Source: JAAYUD01 sp041907665 (lineage in GTDB: Bacteria > Bacteroidota > Bacteroidia > Bacteroidales > Bacteroidaceae). Taken from it: a DNA stretch of 64,000 nt. Positions 7,791 through 18,400 of this stretch are shown here, one piece after another (within the stretch, counting starts at the first letter, position 1; each line of letters opens with the position of its first letter). The notes beneath the pieces are model-generated. The model ran no database searches, had not been told where the DNA came from, and was given only the letters and a program-made list of their open reading frames with translations. Position numbers and translations under genes: made by a program. Location: the NCBI GenBank assembly GCA_041907665.1, contig JAYRGW010000008.1, positions 1-64,000 on the forward strand, written 5' to 3'.

Positions 7791-8303
7791 ATGAAGAAAA
7801 TACGCTGTCCTAAGTGCGACGAATTTATTACTTTCGACGAAACAAACTATTCAGAAGGACAAACATTAGTATTTGTATGTGATCATTGCGCAAAGCAATT
7901 TACCATTCGCATACTGAAGAAAAAACAAAAGAACAATCTCGAATCTGAAAAATTAGAACCAACAGATTTGGGTTATGTTAGTGTGCTCCAAAACGAATTC
8001 GGTGCTAAACAAGAATTCCAACTCCAACTCGGAGATAATGTTTTTGGCAGACGTAATAAAGGCACAGTTATCAACCAACCTATCGAAACGCGCGACCGCA
8101 GCATTGACCGCATCCATTGCATCATCAATGTAGCTATTGGAAAAAACAATCAAATAATTTACACACTTCGAGATGCTCCAAGCCTGACCGGCACTTTCCT
8201 AATGAACGAAATACTAGGGGATAAGGACCGAATACGCATTGAAGATGGAGCAATTATTACTATCGGCGCAGCTACGATGATCTTTCATGCCCCACCCGAA
8301 TAA
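7791..8303 (+). CDS. Zinc-ribbon and FHA-domain protein
   Basis: 170 residues. The N-terminus carries a CPKC...CDHC pair (about residues 5-33) forming a MJ0042/zinc-ribbon-like finger. The C-terminal half (about 75-165) is a forkhead-associated domain: the FGRR strand, then RDRSIDRIHCII with the Ser/His positions used for phosphothreonine binding. It is cytoplasmic and should read phospho-Thr on a partner. It is coupled to the HU/SPOR gene (2-bp gap), suggesting a shared role in envelope or division signalling, which is inference. Confidence 0.85.
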   Translation: MKKIRCPKCDEFITFDETNYSEGQTLVFVCDHCAKQFTIRILKKKQKNNLESEKLEPTDLGYVSVLQNEFGAKQEFQLQLGDNVFGRRNKGTVINQPIETRDRSIDRIHCIINVAIGKNNQIIYTLRDAPSLTGTFLMNEILGDKDRIRIEDGAIITIGAATMIFHAPPE

Positions 8304-8360
8304 AATAAAAATCATTTAATAAATATTATTAAAGACTATCTCAGATAAGAACATTTTATA

Positions 8361-8368
8361 TAACTTTG
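8361..8368 (+). promoter_or_regulatory. -7 box of the AspT-like transporter gene
   Basis: TAACTTTG matches TAnnTTTG and lies 22 nt before the ATG at 8391. No convincing -33 box was seen. Confidence 0.5.
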
Positions 8369-8390
8369 CACGTAAAATAATAACAAAAAA

Positions 8391-10082
8391 ATGGATTGGT
8401 TACACGATTTAGTATTCGGGGCAAGCAATGGTCCGGGCATTGCCCATTCTATATTTTTATTGGCCATAATAATAGCAATAGGTATTCAATTAGGAAAAAT
8501 TAAGATTTGCGGGATATCTCTAGGTTCTACTTTTATATTGTTTGTAGGTATCATCTGCGGACAATGCGGATTATCCATGGACCCCACAATAGTAAATTTT
8601 CTACGCGATTTCGGTTTAATACTCTTTGTATATGCCATAGGTATGCAAGTAGGCCCAGGTTTCTTTTCTTCATTCAAGAAAGGAGGCATCACGCTCAATA
8701 TGCTTGCTATAAGTATTGTAGCTCTTGGCGCTATCACTGCCTTAGCCCTGCACTACATTACGGGAGTAGATATTAATACAATGGTAGGTATCATGTCTGG
8801 AGCTGTAACAAACACTCCCGGACTCGGTGCCGCTCAACAAGCTTTGAAAGATATGGGGCATGCAGCATCTAGCGATACCATGGCTATGGGTTATGCTGTA
8901 GCATATCCGCTAGGTGTCATTGGTATTATCCTATCCATGATTATTATCAAATACGTATTTAAGGTGAACTTTGATAAGGAGAACGAAAATATTGCCAATG
9001 AAGCTCAAGACTTGGTACACTCTGCTACGCCTTTATCACTCGAAGTTTTAAATCCCGCTATCTTCGGGAAAAACATCAGCCAGCTCACCGATTTATTAGG
9101 AGATAGGCATTTTGTCGTATCACGTTATTATTCCAATACTACCAACGAATTTGGAATTGCCGAACCAAATACGACATTAAATGAAAACGATAAAATATTT
9201 GTCATTGTCGATTCTACAGATGTAGAAACAGTGACTTCATTCATTGGAAAAACCATTCCAATGGAACGCAATCAATGGGTACGTTCCAATACAAAATTCA
9301 TCAATCGCCGTATTTTGGTTACCAAACCCGAAATAAACGGTAAACGACTAGGTGAATTGCAACTACGCAAGCTGTACGGTATCAACATCACACGTGTCAA
9401 TCGTGCCGGATTAGACTTGGTGGCTTCTCCGGGACTAATTCTTCAAATAGGCGATAGAGTCAACGTAGTTGGAACTGAATCTACCATTTCAGCAGTAGAA
9501 AAAGTTTTAGGAAACTCGATGAGACGCCTCAATCAACCAAATCTGGTTACCATCTTTATAGGTATCGTACTTGGTGTTATTTTAGGCAGCCTCCCAATAG
9601 CTATCCCCGGATTATCTCAACCATTTAAATTGGGACTTGCCGGTGGTCCACTTATCATTGCAATTATCATTTCACGCTTTGGCTACAAGTGGAAGTTGAT
9701 AACCTATACCACACAAAGCGCCAACTTCTTGTTGAGCGAGCTAGGAATCTCTATATTTTTAGCATGTGTAGGTATCAATGCAGGACACGGTTTTTTAAAT
9801 ACAATTGTCAACCAAGGAGGTTTGGCATGGGTCGGATACGGATTTATCATCACCTTTTTACCCTTGATGATTATCGGATTTATTGCACGTAAGGTATTTA
9901 AAATCAACTATTTTACTATCATTGGTATGATTTCGGGCAGTATGACCGATCCTCCAGCATTGGCTTATGCAAATAGCACTACAGCAACCGATGCCCCAGC
10001 TGTAGGATATGCAACAGTATATCCGTTGACCATGTTCTTCAGAGTGCTGATAGCCGAACTTATTATACTCATATTCGTATAG
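8391..10082 (+). CDS. AspT/YidE-type putative transporter with two TrkA-C domains
   Basis: 563 residues. There are two blocks of transmembrane helices (about residues 1-190 and 385-563), each holding the AAE transporter signature with GTxxP/TDPPALAYA-like repeats (SGAVTNTPGLGAAQQA; SGSMTDPPALAYANS). Between them lie two TrkA-C (RCK-C) regulatory domains (about 212-290 and 300-380). The family contains the aspartate:alanine exchanger AspT and E. coli YidE/YbjL. The substrate is not determined, and TrkA-C domains commonly bind nucleotides or ions. It is monocistronic and ends in a strong hairpin terminator. Confidence 0.88.
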   Translation: MDWLHDLVFGASNGPGIAHSIFLLAIIIAIGIQLGKIKICGISLGSTFILFVGIICGQCGLSMDPTIVNFLRDFGLILFVYAIGMQVGPGFFSSFKKGGITLNMLAISIVALGAITALALHYITGVDINTMVGIMSGAVTNTPGLGAAQQALKDMGHAASSDTMAMGYAVAYPLGVIGIILSMIIIKYVFKVNFDKENENIANEAQDLVHSATPLSLEVLNPAIFGKNISQLTDLLGDRHFVVSRYYSNTTNEFGIAEPNTTLNENDKIFVIVDSTDVETVTSFIGKTIPMERNQWVRSNTKFINRRILVTKPEINGKRLGELQLRKLYGINITRVNRAGLDLVASPGLILQIGDRVNVVGTESTISAVEKVLGNSMRRLNQPNLVTIFIGIVLGVILGSLPIAIPGLSQPFKLGLAGGPLIIAIIISRFGYKWKLITYTTQSANFLLSELGISIFLACVGINAGHGFLNTIVNQGGLAWVGYGFIITFLPLMIIGFIARKVFKINYFTIIGMISGSMTDPPALAYANSTTATDAPAVGYATVYPLTMFFRVLIAELIILIFV

Positions 10083-10105
10083 AATAACCTCAAATATATC
10101 AAAGC

Positions 10106-10160
10106 AAACACAGACAGTGAAAAGCGAGATAAATTCGCCGACTCGCTGTCTGTGTTTTTT
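10106..10160 (+). terminator. Terminator of the AspT-like gene
   Basis: An outer 12-bp stem (AAACACAGACAG at 10106-10117 with CTGTCTGTGTTT at 10146-10157) and an inner GCGAG/CTCGC stem (10124-10128 with 10142-10146) are followed by a T run. Confidence 0.85.
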
Positions 10161-10231
10161 ATTTTAACTTGCAAACAAAATCAAACGTATATCGTCAGGC
10201 TAACTGACAATGTTGTAGACAAACTATCAAA

Positions 10232-11035
10232 TTATTCAGAGCAACCGCCAATCGCTTCTAACAAATCTGAGTGTATAGTGCTATTAGAAGCGACAATATT
10301 ATCTTTGTTCAAGCAATCCTCATCCCCTACGAAATCAGTAACCCGACCTCCTGCTTCCCTAATAATCAAAATACCAGCCGAAATGTCCCAGAGCCCAATA
10401 TAACGTTCTATCCACCCGTCTAGTCTACCGGCTGCAACATAACATAAAGCTACGGCTGCCGAACCGTTCATACGTATTCCACCTACTCTACCGTAAAAAG
10501 TCTTTATCAGATGAATTCCCAAAGGTGTATATTTCTGAAAATCATACGGGAGTTCCAAGCAAAGTAAAGCTTTGTCTATATCGTCTTCCTCATTCACTTT
10601 CAAAGACATTTCATTCAAATAAGAACCGCCCCCTTTCCAGGCATAAAAGCACTCGTTTGCACAAATTTCATACACCACTCCGAGCAAAATTTCATTTTTT
10701 CGACGCAAAGCAATCGAAATGGCAGAAGGGGCATAATGATGAATAAAATTAGTTGTCCCATCCAATGGATCAATAATCCAGCAATATTCTTCGCCCTGGT
10801 AAGAAACCGTTTTTTCCTCCGTAATAAAACCAGCCTTTAGAGGCAATTGTCGAAGAGCATCAACTAGTTGCTTTTCGGATTGTTTATCTACATACGAAAC
10901 GTAGTCGTGACTATGTTTCTGCTCTACCTCATCCATCGAAAGGCATGCCTGCTGTTCTATAAGATACTGCCCTATGTTACGAGCTATTTCGCAAACGGAT
11001 AAAGTCAAATTTTTCAAATTGTTTATCATATTCAA
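10232..11035 (-). CDS. Inositol monophosphatase family protein (SuhB-like)
   Basis: 267 residues. Motif 1, WIIDPLDGTTNFIHH (about residues 87-101), carries the Asp residues that bind Mg ions. An upstream Glu motif lies in GFITEEKTV, and motif 2 is WDISAGILIIREAGG (about 218-232). The fold serves inositol-1-phosphatases and related sugar or nucleotide phosphatases. The length and FIHHY/AISIAL context fit the SuhB/IMPase branch rather than CysQ. Substrate is unknown. An in-frame Met at residue 3 is an alternative start. It stands alone and converges with the AspT-like gene. Confidence 0.88.
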   Translation of the reverse strand: MNMINNLKNLTLSVCEIARNIGQYLIEQQACLSMDEVEQKHSHDYVSYVDKQSEKQLVDALRQLPLKAGFITEEKTVSYQGEEYCWIIDPLDGTTNFIHHYAPSAISIALRRKNEILLGVVYEICANECFYAWKGGGSYLNEMSLKVNEEDDIDKALLCLELPYDFQKYTPLGIHLIKTFYGRVGGIRMNGSAAVALCYVAAGRLDGWIERYIGLWDISAGILIIREAGGRVTDFVGDEDCLNKDNIVASNSTIHSDLLEAIGGCSE

Positions 11036-11154
11036 TGCAAACTAAAATTTATAAATCACTATACAAAGTAACTGAAAAATTAATCAAAAGTCAACAACCA
11101 AGTCTTATTAAAAACTAGTAATAAGAGAAATACGAATAAAACAGGAAGAAAATG

Positions 11155-11185
11155 TTTGAATATCAAAAGAAAAGCCTTACCTTTG
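11155..11185 (+). promoter_or_regulatory. Promoter of rpsP
   Basis: TTTG at 11155-11158 and TACCTTTG at 11178-11185 are separated by 19 bp. The leader to the ATG at 11245 is about 56 nt. Confidence 0.7.
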
Positions 11186-11244
11186 CAGCCGCTATTACGA
11201 GTTAATAGCATAATTCAAATCAATATAATTAAAAACAATTTTTT

Positions 11245-11859
11245 ATGGCAACAAAAATCAGATTGCAAAGAAACGGCCGCAAAGGTTACGCTTTTTATGC
11301 TATCGTTATTGCAGACAGTAGAGCACCACGTGATGGTAAATTTATTGAGAAGCTGGGAACGTACAATCCTAACACGAATCCCGCCACAGTAGATTTGAAT
11401 TTCGAAAAAGCCCTCAGTTGGGTATTGAAAGGTGCACAGCCTACCGATACCGTTCGCAACATTCTTTCTCGCGAAGGTGTTTATATGAAAAAACATCTCC
11501 TTGGCGGTGTTAAGAAAGGTGCATTTGCTGAAGCTGAAGTAGAAACTAAATTCAACGCTTGGAAACAACAAAAACTAGGTAAGTTGAACGATGTTAAGCT
11601 CAAAGCAGAGGAAGCAAAGAAGGCTGAAGCAAAGAAATTATTTGAAGCTGAGCAAAAAGTGAATGAAGCAAAAGCTAAAGTTTTGGCTGATAAGAAGGCT
11701 GCTGAAGATGCTGAAAAAGCTGCTAAGGAAGCAGAAGCAGCTAAAGCTGCTGAAGATGCTGAAAAAGCAGAAGAAAAAGCTGCTGAAGCTATCAAAGCAG
11801 ATCAAGCTGCCGCTGCTGCAGAAGCACCTGCTGCTGAAGAAGCTCCAAAAGCTGAATAA
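11245..11859 (+). CDS. rpsP: 30S ribosomal protein S16 with long charged C-terminal extension
   Basis: 204 residues. The first 80 or so are canonical S16 (KIRLQRNGRKGYAFYAIVIAD; GTYNPN; ALSWVLKGAQPTDTVRNIL), a small-subunit assembly protein. From about residue 115 to the end lies an Ala/Lys/Glu-rich, probably coiled-coil tail made of AEEAKKAEAKK- and AAEDAEKAA-type repeats. S16 of most bacteria is 80-90 residues, and extended forms are typical of Bacteroidota. An antisense Ala/Ser-rich frame over the tail is a shadow of this repeat. It has its own promoter and a perfect hairpin terminator. Confidence 0.97.
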   Translation: MATKIRLQRNGRKGYAFYAIVIADSRAPRDGKFIEKLGTYNPNTNPATVDLNFEKALSWVLKGAQPTDTVRNILSREGVYMKKHLLGGVKKGAFAEAEVETKFNAWKQQKLGKLNDVKLKAEEAKKAEAKKLFEAEQKVNEAKAKVLADKKAAEDAEKAAKEAEAAKAAEDAEKAEEKAAEAIKADQAAAAAEAPAAEEAPKAE

Positions 11860-11918
11860 ATTTCAGCAAAATTTATGGAATAAGATATTCTATATCCATA
11901 AGAATCAATTAAAGAAAG

Positions 11919-11949
11919 ACCTAAGTTTACAATTGTAAACTTAGGTATT
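11919..11949 (+). terminator. Terminator of rpsP
   Basis: ACCTAAGTTTAC (11919-11930) and GTAAACTTAGGT (11935-11946) form a perfect 12-bp stem around AATT. The downstream T run is short (ATTT), so efficiency may be moderate. Confidence 0.7.
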
Positions 11950-11996
11950 TCCGTTTATGTTGACAATTTATTCATCTCCACACATGGAATTCCTCA

Positions 11997-13109
11997 TTAC
12001 TTCAATTTGCGATCATGACGTTCGATCAATAAATTTGCAAATCGATCCATAATCTCTTGATCTTTAATATTATGAGATTGATACATTTTGAGTATGGCAT
12101 CGCCACCGCTATAATAGGCGATAGCCGAATTCTTAAAGACATCATTTTTCTCAAAATAATCCATATAAGCCTTCATTCTATTATAATAAGAATCTTTACA
12201 ATCATATAAGGCACGTTCATCAAACTCAAACTCCATTCCCATGTTATACAACATTGCAGAATGACAGGCATCGTCTAGTCTCGAATCGGGTATGTTTGCT
12301 TCGAAAAAATGATTAGGCTGTTGATAGGCAATATCAAACCCCAACTCTTTCCATTGTTCAAATCCTTTTGCTTTCCAATAGGGTATCCAATATAAATATT
12401 TGTGTTGACCATGGACATAATCACTGATTGGTTTGGACAATCTTTTGCATGTGGCAACATCCTCATCCAACCAATAGAAACCAGCCAAACTCAAGTTCTT
12501 GTATTTCGCAGCCTTAAAATACTTTATCAATTCATCCACATACCATATCATCGCTTTAACTTGGTCTGGCTGTTTACTAAAGTCGAGTGACATCCCGTTA
12601 AGTTCCCCCCAATCTTTCTGATCGGGCAAGGCCATGGGTAGCCCTATCACTACTTGATGTTTAAAACCAGGCTTTCCTATTTCTTTTTTCTCCTGCTGAA
12701 TGCACTGATCTAATGCCGACAATGCCTTATCTTTCTCAAATAAACGATTCAACAACCACAACCATTCTACTTTTCGAGCATTTTCTTTATTATAACCATA
12801 AGCATATCCCCTGCCCTTACCATTCGAAAAATCTAGAAATAAAAATCCATCAAAAAGCCAGCCTTTATGGCCATCGGCAAACTGATGCACGACGTATGGA
12901 ATAAATTGATCTTTTGTCCAATCCAAACGATTTGCCCCTCCCTGATAAATCAAAGCCAAATCACTTATCTTATCCGTTTTGTATTGACCAAAAACTGATT
13001 GGCCACCACACAATAAAAACATGATGAACAACGTAACTTTAAAAGTTTTACGCAATAACTGTTCAACTTGTAAACCGTACTTCATTAATTTTTTCATTAT
13101 ATTATTCAT
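11997..13109 (-). CDS. Secreted DUF4855 domain protein
   Basis: 370 residues with a signal peptide (VTLFIMFLLCGGQSVFGQ, ending near residue 42), so it is exported. The remainder matches the DUF4855 family as I know it from Bacteroidales: LALIYQGGANRLDWTKDQF, FLFLDFSNGKGRGYAYG, GFYWLDEDV, AYYSGGDAILKM. The pattern of acidic and aromatic residues resembles a TIM-barrel glycan-active protein, but activity is not established. It lies 26 bp downstream of tex in the same direction and may be read through from it. Functional link to tex is not apparent. Confidence 0.8.
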   Translation of the reverse strand: MNNIMKKLMKYGLQVEQLLRKTFKVTLFIMFLLCGGQSVFGQYKTDKISDLALIYQGGANRLDWTKDQFIPYVVHQFADGHKGWLFDGFLFLDFSNGKGRGYAYGYNKENARKVEWLWLLNRLFEKDKALSALDQCIQQEKKEIGKPGFKHQVVIGLPMALPDQKDWGELNGMSLDFSKQPDQVKAMIWYVDELIKYFKAAKYKNLSLAGFYWLDEDVATCKRLSKPISDYVHGQHKYLYWIPYWKAKGFEQWKELGFDIAYQQPNHFFEANIPDSRLDDACHSAMLYNMGMEFEFDERALYDCKDSYYNRMKAYMDYFEKNDVFKNSAIAYYSGGDAILKMYQSHNIKDQEIMDRFANLLIERHDRKLK

Positions 13110-13135
13110 TGCAACAACGTTATAAACTCTTGTCC

Positions 13136-15280
13136 TTACTCATCCTTTTGATGCCGGTCTACCCCTTTCATACTCAAAGCAATTCTGTTCCGCTTCAAAT
13201 CCACATCAATTACCTTTACCCATATTTGCTGATGTATAGTAACCACTTCAAGCGGATTCTGTACAAAGCGATCGGCAAGCTGAGAACGATGTACAAGACC
13301 GTTTTCATGAATACCGATATCTACAAAAGCACCAAAATCGGTTATATTCGTCACAATTCCAGGAAGCTCCATACCTATAACTAAGTCTTCTATATCGTGC
13401 ACATTAGAGTCGAAATGAAATTCATGAATCGTATCACGGGGATCAAGTCCGGGTTTGGCAAGTTCTTTCATAATATCATTCAATGTGGGAAGCCCTACCT
13501 TATCAGTCACATATTTTCTCGGATCAACATGAGCACGCAATTCTTTATTGCTCATCAAATCGGCTACCGAACACTGTTCATCTTTTGCCATTTGCTCTAC
13601 AATATGATAACTTTCGGGATGCACAGCCGAGCGGTCAAGAGGATTCACTGCATGCGAAATACGCAAGAAACCTGCACATTGTTCAAAAGCCTTAGCACCC
13701 ATACGAGGTACATTCATCAGTTGTTTGCGCGAAGTAAAAACACCATTTTCAGAGCGATAATCTACGATATTATGAGCCAATTGCGGTCCCAATCCCGAAA
13801 CATAAGTAAGCAGATAGCTACTGGCAGTATTCAAGTTCACCCCAACCAGATTGACACAATATTCTATCGTACGGTCGAGCGAATTTTTCAATAATGTTTG
13901 ATCCACATCATGCTGATACTGCCCCACCCCTATCGATTTTGGATCTATTTTAACAAGTTCGGCAAGCGGATCCATCAACCGACGGGCAATAGATACAGCT
14001 CCGCGAACCGTCACATCTTCATCCGGAAATTCTTCACGGGCTACTTTCGACGCAGAATAAATAGAAGCCCCTTGTTCACTGACAACATAAATCCGAACAG
14101 GATTCGCAAAAGAAATGCTTTCTACAAAACTTTGTGTCTCACGACTGGCCGTCCCGTTGCCTATAGCGATAGCTTCAATATGATATTTCTCAACCAGTTC
14201 ACTGACCGTTTCCATAGCTTGAGCAGGATGACGAGCTGGAGGGTGTGGAAAAATAACATCATGATGTAGCAAATTACCTTGATTGTCCAAACAAACAACT
14301 TTACATCCAGTACGGAAACCCGGATCAATACCCATCGTGGGCTTCATTCCTAAAGGGGCAGCCATCAGCAATTGTTTCAAATTCTCTACAAACACTCTAA
14401 TCGCTTCTTCGTCAGCTTTCAATTTACTCTGAGCAGCAAATTCTGTTTCAATAGACGGTTTAAGTAAACGTTTATAACCATCCCGTAAAGCACTTTCAAC
14501 AAGGCGAGAACATTCATTGTTACCATAAACAAACATCCGAATGAGCCTATCAAGTGTTGCATCAGAGTCTGGACTAATATCTACTTTAAGAAAACCTTCT
14601 TCCTCGCCTCTCCGCACGGCAAGAAGCCTATGCGAAGATATTCGACGAATAGACTCGGAAAAATCAAAATAATCACGATACTTATCCGCCTCATCTTCTT
14701 TCGATTTCACCACTTTTGCAGAAATGACACCCGAGTTCATAAATTGACGACGCACACAATTCCGAGCATTTTCATCTTCACTGATCTTCTCCGCAATAAT
14801 ATCACATGCTCCTTGAATTGCCTCTTCTACCGATTTCACATCATCAGTAAGATAGCGTCTAGCAAAAGCTGCTACGTTATTCTCATGTTGCTTCCACAAC
14901 AAATCCGCCAACGGTTCGAGCCCATGCTGACGAGCAGTTTCCGCCCTAGTTTTTCGTTTAGGCTTATAGGGTAGATATATATCTTCTATAACATTTTCTT
15001 CCCATGTCTCATTGAGCCGTTTCAGCAAATCATCTGTCATTTTACCTTGTTCGGTTATCGTTTTCACGATATATTCCTTGCGGCGTTGCAATTCGTGCAA
15101 CTTATCATTCAGCTCCTTTATATTCTGTATAGTAACCTCATCCATTCCACCTGTCGCTTCTTTACGATAACGGCTAATAAAGGGAATTGTAGCACCTCCC
15201 TCAAGTAATACGATTGTACGATCGACCTCTTTCAACGAGAGATTTAATTTAGAAGCGATGAATTTAGAAAAATCTTCCAT
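13136..15280 (-). CDS. tex: Tex-family RNA-binding transcription accessory protein
   Basis: 714 residues with the full Tex layout: N-terminal helical region (TIPFISRYRKEATGGMDE), YqgF-like RNase H-fold domain (GIDPGFRTGCKVV, about residue 316), helix-hairpin-helix pair (NTASSYLLTYVSGLGP; NVPRMGAKAFEQC) and C-terminal S1 RNA-binding domain (GIVTNITDFGAFVDIG, about residue 645). Tex binds nucleic acids and affects transcription and RNA turnover in the cytoplasm. Length is a little below the 750-780 usual in proteobacteria, because the tail after S1 is short. A minus-strand TATCTTTG box at 15372-15365 probably drives it. Confidence 0.95.
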   Translation of the reverse strand: MEDFSKFIASKLNLSLKEVDRTIVLLEGGATIPFISRYRKEATGGMDEVTIQNIKELNDKLHELQRRKEYIVKTITEQGKMTDDLLKRLNETWEENVIEDIYLPYKPKRKTRAETARQHGLEPLADLLWKQHENNVAAFARRYLTDDVKSVEEAIQGACDIIAEKISEDENARNCVRRQFMNSGVISAKVVKSKEDEADKYRDYFDFSESIRRISSHRLLAVRRGEEEGFLKVDISPDSDATLDRLIRMFVYGNNECSRLVESALRDGYKRLLKPSIETEFAAQSKLKADEEAIRVFVENLKQLLMAAPLGMKPTMGIDPGFRTGCKVVCLDNQGNLLHHDVIFPHPPARHPAQAMETVSELVEKYHIEAIAIGNGTASRETQSFVESISFANPVRIYVVSEQGASIYSASKVAREEFPDEDVTVRGAVSIARRLMDPLAELVKIDPKSIGVGQYQHDVDQTLLKNSLDRTIEYCVNLVGVNLNTASSYLLTYVSGLGPQLAHNIVDYRSENGVFTSRKQLMNVPRMGAKAFEQCAGFLRISHAVNPLDRSAVHPESYHIVEQMAKDEQCSVADLMSNKELRAHVDPRKYVTDKVGLPTLNDIMKELAKPGLDPRDTIHEFHFDSNVHDIEDLVIGMELPGIVTNITDFGAFVDIGIHENGLVHRSQLADRFVQNPLEVVTIHQQIWVKVIDVDLKRNRIALSMKGVDRHQKDE

Positions 15281-15364
15281 TATATATAATTAGTAATAAA
15301 TTGACATATCAATATATATACGAAATGCCGAAAATTATACATTCACTTAATTTTAACAAGCATT

Positions 15365-15372
15365 CAAAGATA
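15365..15372 (-). promoter_or_regulatory. -7 box of tex
   Basis: The minus strand reads TATCTTTG, giving a leader of about 78 nt to the start at 15280. No clear -33 box at normal spacing. Confidence 0.45.
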
Positions 15373-15407
15373 AACAATATTATCGAATAATAGTTCAATA
15401 TACCCAT

Positions 15408-15440
15408 AAAAAAAAACGCCTTAAAAGACGTCTTTTTTAT
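15408..15440 (-). terminator. Possible terminator of secA
   Basis: Downstream of secA on the minus strand, an A-rich arm ending GACG and a CG plus T-run arm can pair around the loop TCTTTTAAGG with a small bulge, followed by a long T run. The region also contains the palindrome AAAAGACGTCTTTT (15423-15436). The pairing is imperfect, hence modest confidence. Confidence 0.4.
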
Positions 15441-15476
15441 CGTTAACATAAAGTTTTTTCTTTTCAAAAGTTATTC

Positions 15477-18400
15477 TTATAGTCCTCTGCCGTGACAATT
15501 TTTATATTTTTTGCCACTTCCACAAGGACATGGATCATTACGTCCCACTTTCTTCTCAGCAACAAATGGTTGATGCTTTTGTTCAAGGTTCTCACGAGTA
15601 TCCTGATCAGCCGCTTGTTGTTGTCCTGAATTTGACAAATCTTCTTTGTGAGTTTCGTAATGAGTACGTCTTCTCACTTCTTCGGGATCAGCTTGTTGCA
15701 ACTGCGAAGGATCTTGAACCGGTATCTGACCATGCATCAATATTGATACGGTCTCATCATTAATTTTGTCAACCATCGAATCGAACAGATTCACCGATTC
15801 CAATTTATATATCAATAATGGATCTTTCTGCTCATAACTAGCATTTTGAACAGAGTGTTTCAAATCATCCAGTGAACGAAGATTTTCCATCCAAGCTTCA
15901 TCAATCACATGTAATATAATCGACTTTTCAAAATCCTTAACGACCTCTTTAGAATCACTCTTATAAGCAGCTTCCAGATTACAAGTTATGTTGTATACTT
16001 TCTTTCCGTCAGTTATAGGAATCAATATATTTTTATAAAGATTACTTTGAGTTTCGTATACCTGTTTAATAACAGGATTAGCCAAAAAGGCCATGTGTTC
16101 GGTTTTACGTTTGAAAGCAGCCATAGCAGCTTCAAAAGATTTCTCTGCCAAATCCTCTTTCTTCGCATTCAAATATTCTTCTTCCGTAAAAGGCGCATCA
16201 ATAGCCAATACTTTAAGTAATGACATCTTGCAATCTTCATACGAAGATGTATTTTCAATCGCTTCGGCACTACGGTCCCATATCATATTGACGATATCCA
16301 TTCCGATACGTTCTCCCATCAAAGCATGACGACGTTTGGTATAAACGACCGTACGCTGTTTGTTCATCACATCATCATATTCCAACAAACGTTTACGAAT
16401 ACCGAAGTTATTTTCTTCCACTTTCTTTTGTGCACGCTCGATAGACTTGGAAATCATTGGATGCTCAATCATTTCACCCTCCTTGAATCCCATACGGTCC
16501 ATTACCCGAGCAATACGTTCGGAAGAGAACAGACGCATCAAATCATCTTCAAGTGAAACGAAAAATACAGAAGAGCCCGGATCACCTTGACGGCCCGAAC
16601 GACCACGCAACTGGCGGTCTACACGGCGAGACTCATGACGTTCTGTTCCGATAATAGCCAAACCACCAGCAGCACGTACTTCAGGACTCAGCTTAATATC
16701 GGTACCACGACCAGCCATATTGGTAGCAATAGTTACCATACCAGTAAAACCAGCCTTTGCAACAATTTCAGCTTCCTTTTGGTGCAATTTCGCATTCAAT
16801 ACATTATGAGAAATTTTCCGCATATCAAGCATACGACTCAGCATTTCCGAAATTTCGACTGAAGTAGTACCAACCAATACCGGGCGGCCTTGCTTAACCA
16901 TACTTTCAATTTCTTCGATAACAGCAGCATATTTTTCACGCTTGGTCTTATAAACCCTATCATTCATATCCTTCCTGATAATAGGACGATTAGTAGGAAT
17001 AACAACTACATCAAGTTTATAAATATCCCACAATTCACCTGCTTCCGTTTCAGCCGTACCTGTCATACCAGCTAATTTATGGTACATACGGAAGTAATTC
17101 TGAAGCGTAATAGTTGCAAATGTTTGGGTAGCAGCTTCCACCTTAACCCGCTCTTTTGCTTCTACAGCCTGATGAAGGCCATCCGACCAACGGCGACCTT
17201 CCATAATACGACCAGTCTGCTCATCAACAATTTTGACTTGTCCGTCCATTACCACATAATCATCATCTCGCTCAAACATGGCATAAGCCTTGAGTAGTTG
17301 CAAAATTGTATGAACTCGTTCCGACTTGACAGAAAACTCATTCAATAATTTATCTTTTTTCTCTATCTTTTGGTCGTCTGTCAAACTAGTTTCATTCTCG
17401 AGTTCTGACATTTCCGATGTAATATCAGGCAAAACGAACATTGTCGGATCGGACTGTGTTCCAGCCAAGTAATCAAAACCTTTATCGGTGAGATCTGCAC
17501 TCTTCATTTTTTCATCGATGACAAAATAAAGCGGTTCCGTTACCTCGGGCATCCTCTTATTATTTTGCTCCATGTATATTTCTTCGGTCTTCAGCATACC
17601 AGCTTTAATACCTTGTTCACTTAAGAACTTGATCAAAGCTTTGTTTTTAGGTAATGCCTTATGACTTCTGTATAATTCCAGAAAACCTTTCTCTACATCA
17701 TCTTTATTATCCGAAGCAATCAAACGCTTAGCCTCGGCAAGATATTTGGTTGCCAATGCCTTTTGCAATCCCATAAGCTGCTCTACAAGCGGACGAAGTT
17801 GTTCAAACTGCTGATCATCACCCTTGGGTACAGGACCCGAAATAATCAAAGGTGTTCGTGCATCATCAATCAACACAGAGTCAACCTCATCCACAATAGC
17901 ATAGTTATGTTCGCGCTGAACTAAGTCTTTAGGACTAACAGCCATATTATCTCTCAGATAATCGAAACCAAACTCATTATTTGTTCCGAAAGTAATATCG
18001 CAGAGATATGCTTTGCGGCGTTCATCCGAATTTGGTTGATACCTATCAATACAATCTACGCTCAATCCATTGAACTCGTAAATCGGTCCCATCCATTCGC
18101 TATCACGTTTCGACAAGTAGTCGTTGACCGTAACGACATGTACACCATTACCGGTTAAAGCGTTCAGGAATACAGGTAATGTAGCAACTAAGGTTTTACC
18201 TTCACCAGTCGCCATTTCGGCAATTTTACCTTGATGAAGAACTACACCACCAAAGAGCTGTACATCATAATGTACCATATCCCAAGTGATTTCGTTACCA
18301 CCAGCCATCCAATGATTTTGATAAATAGCTTTATCGCCTTCAATACGTACAAAATCTTTTGTTGCAGCGAGCTCTCTATCAAAAGCCGTTGCTGTTACTA

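Noticed and set aside
11481..11795. 104-codon Ala/Ser-rich antisense frame under rpsP
   Set aside because: It is the mirror of the Ala/Lys/Glu repeat in the S16 tail and has no own signals.
13397..13894. 165-codon antisense frame under tex
   Set aside because: No domain, no start signals, and it lies fully inside the conserved tex gene.
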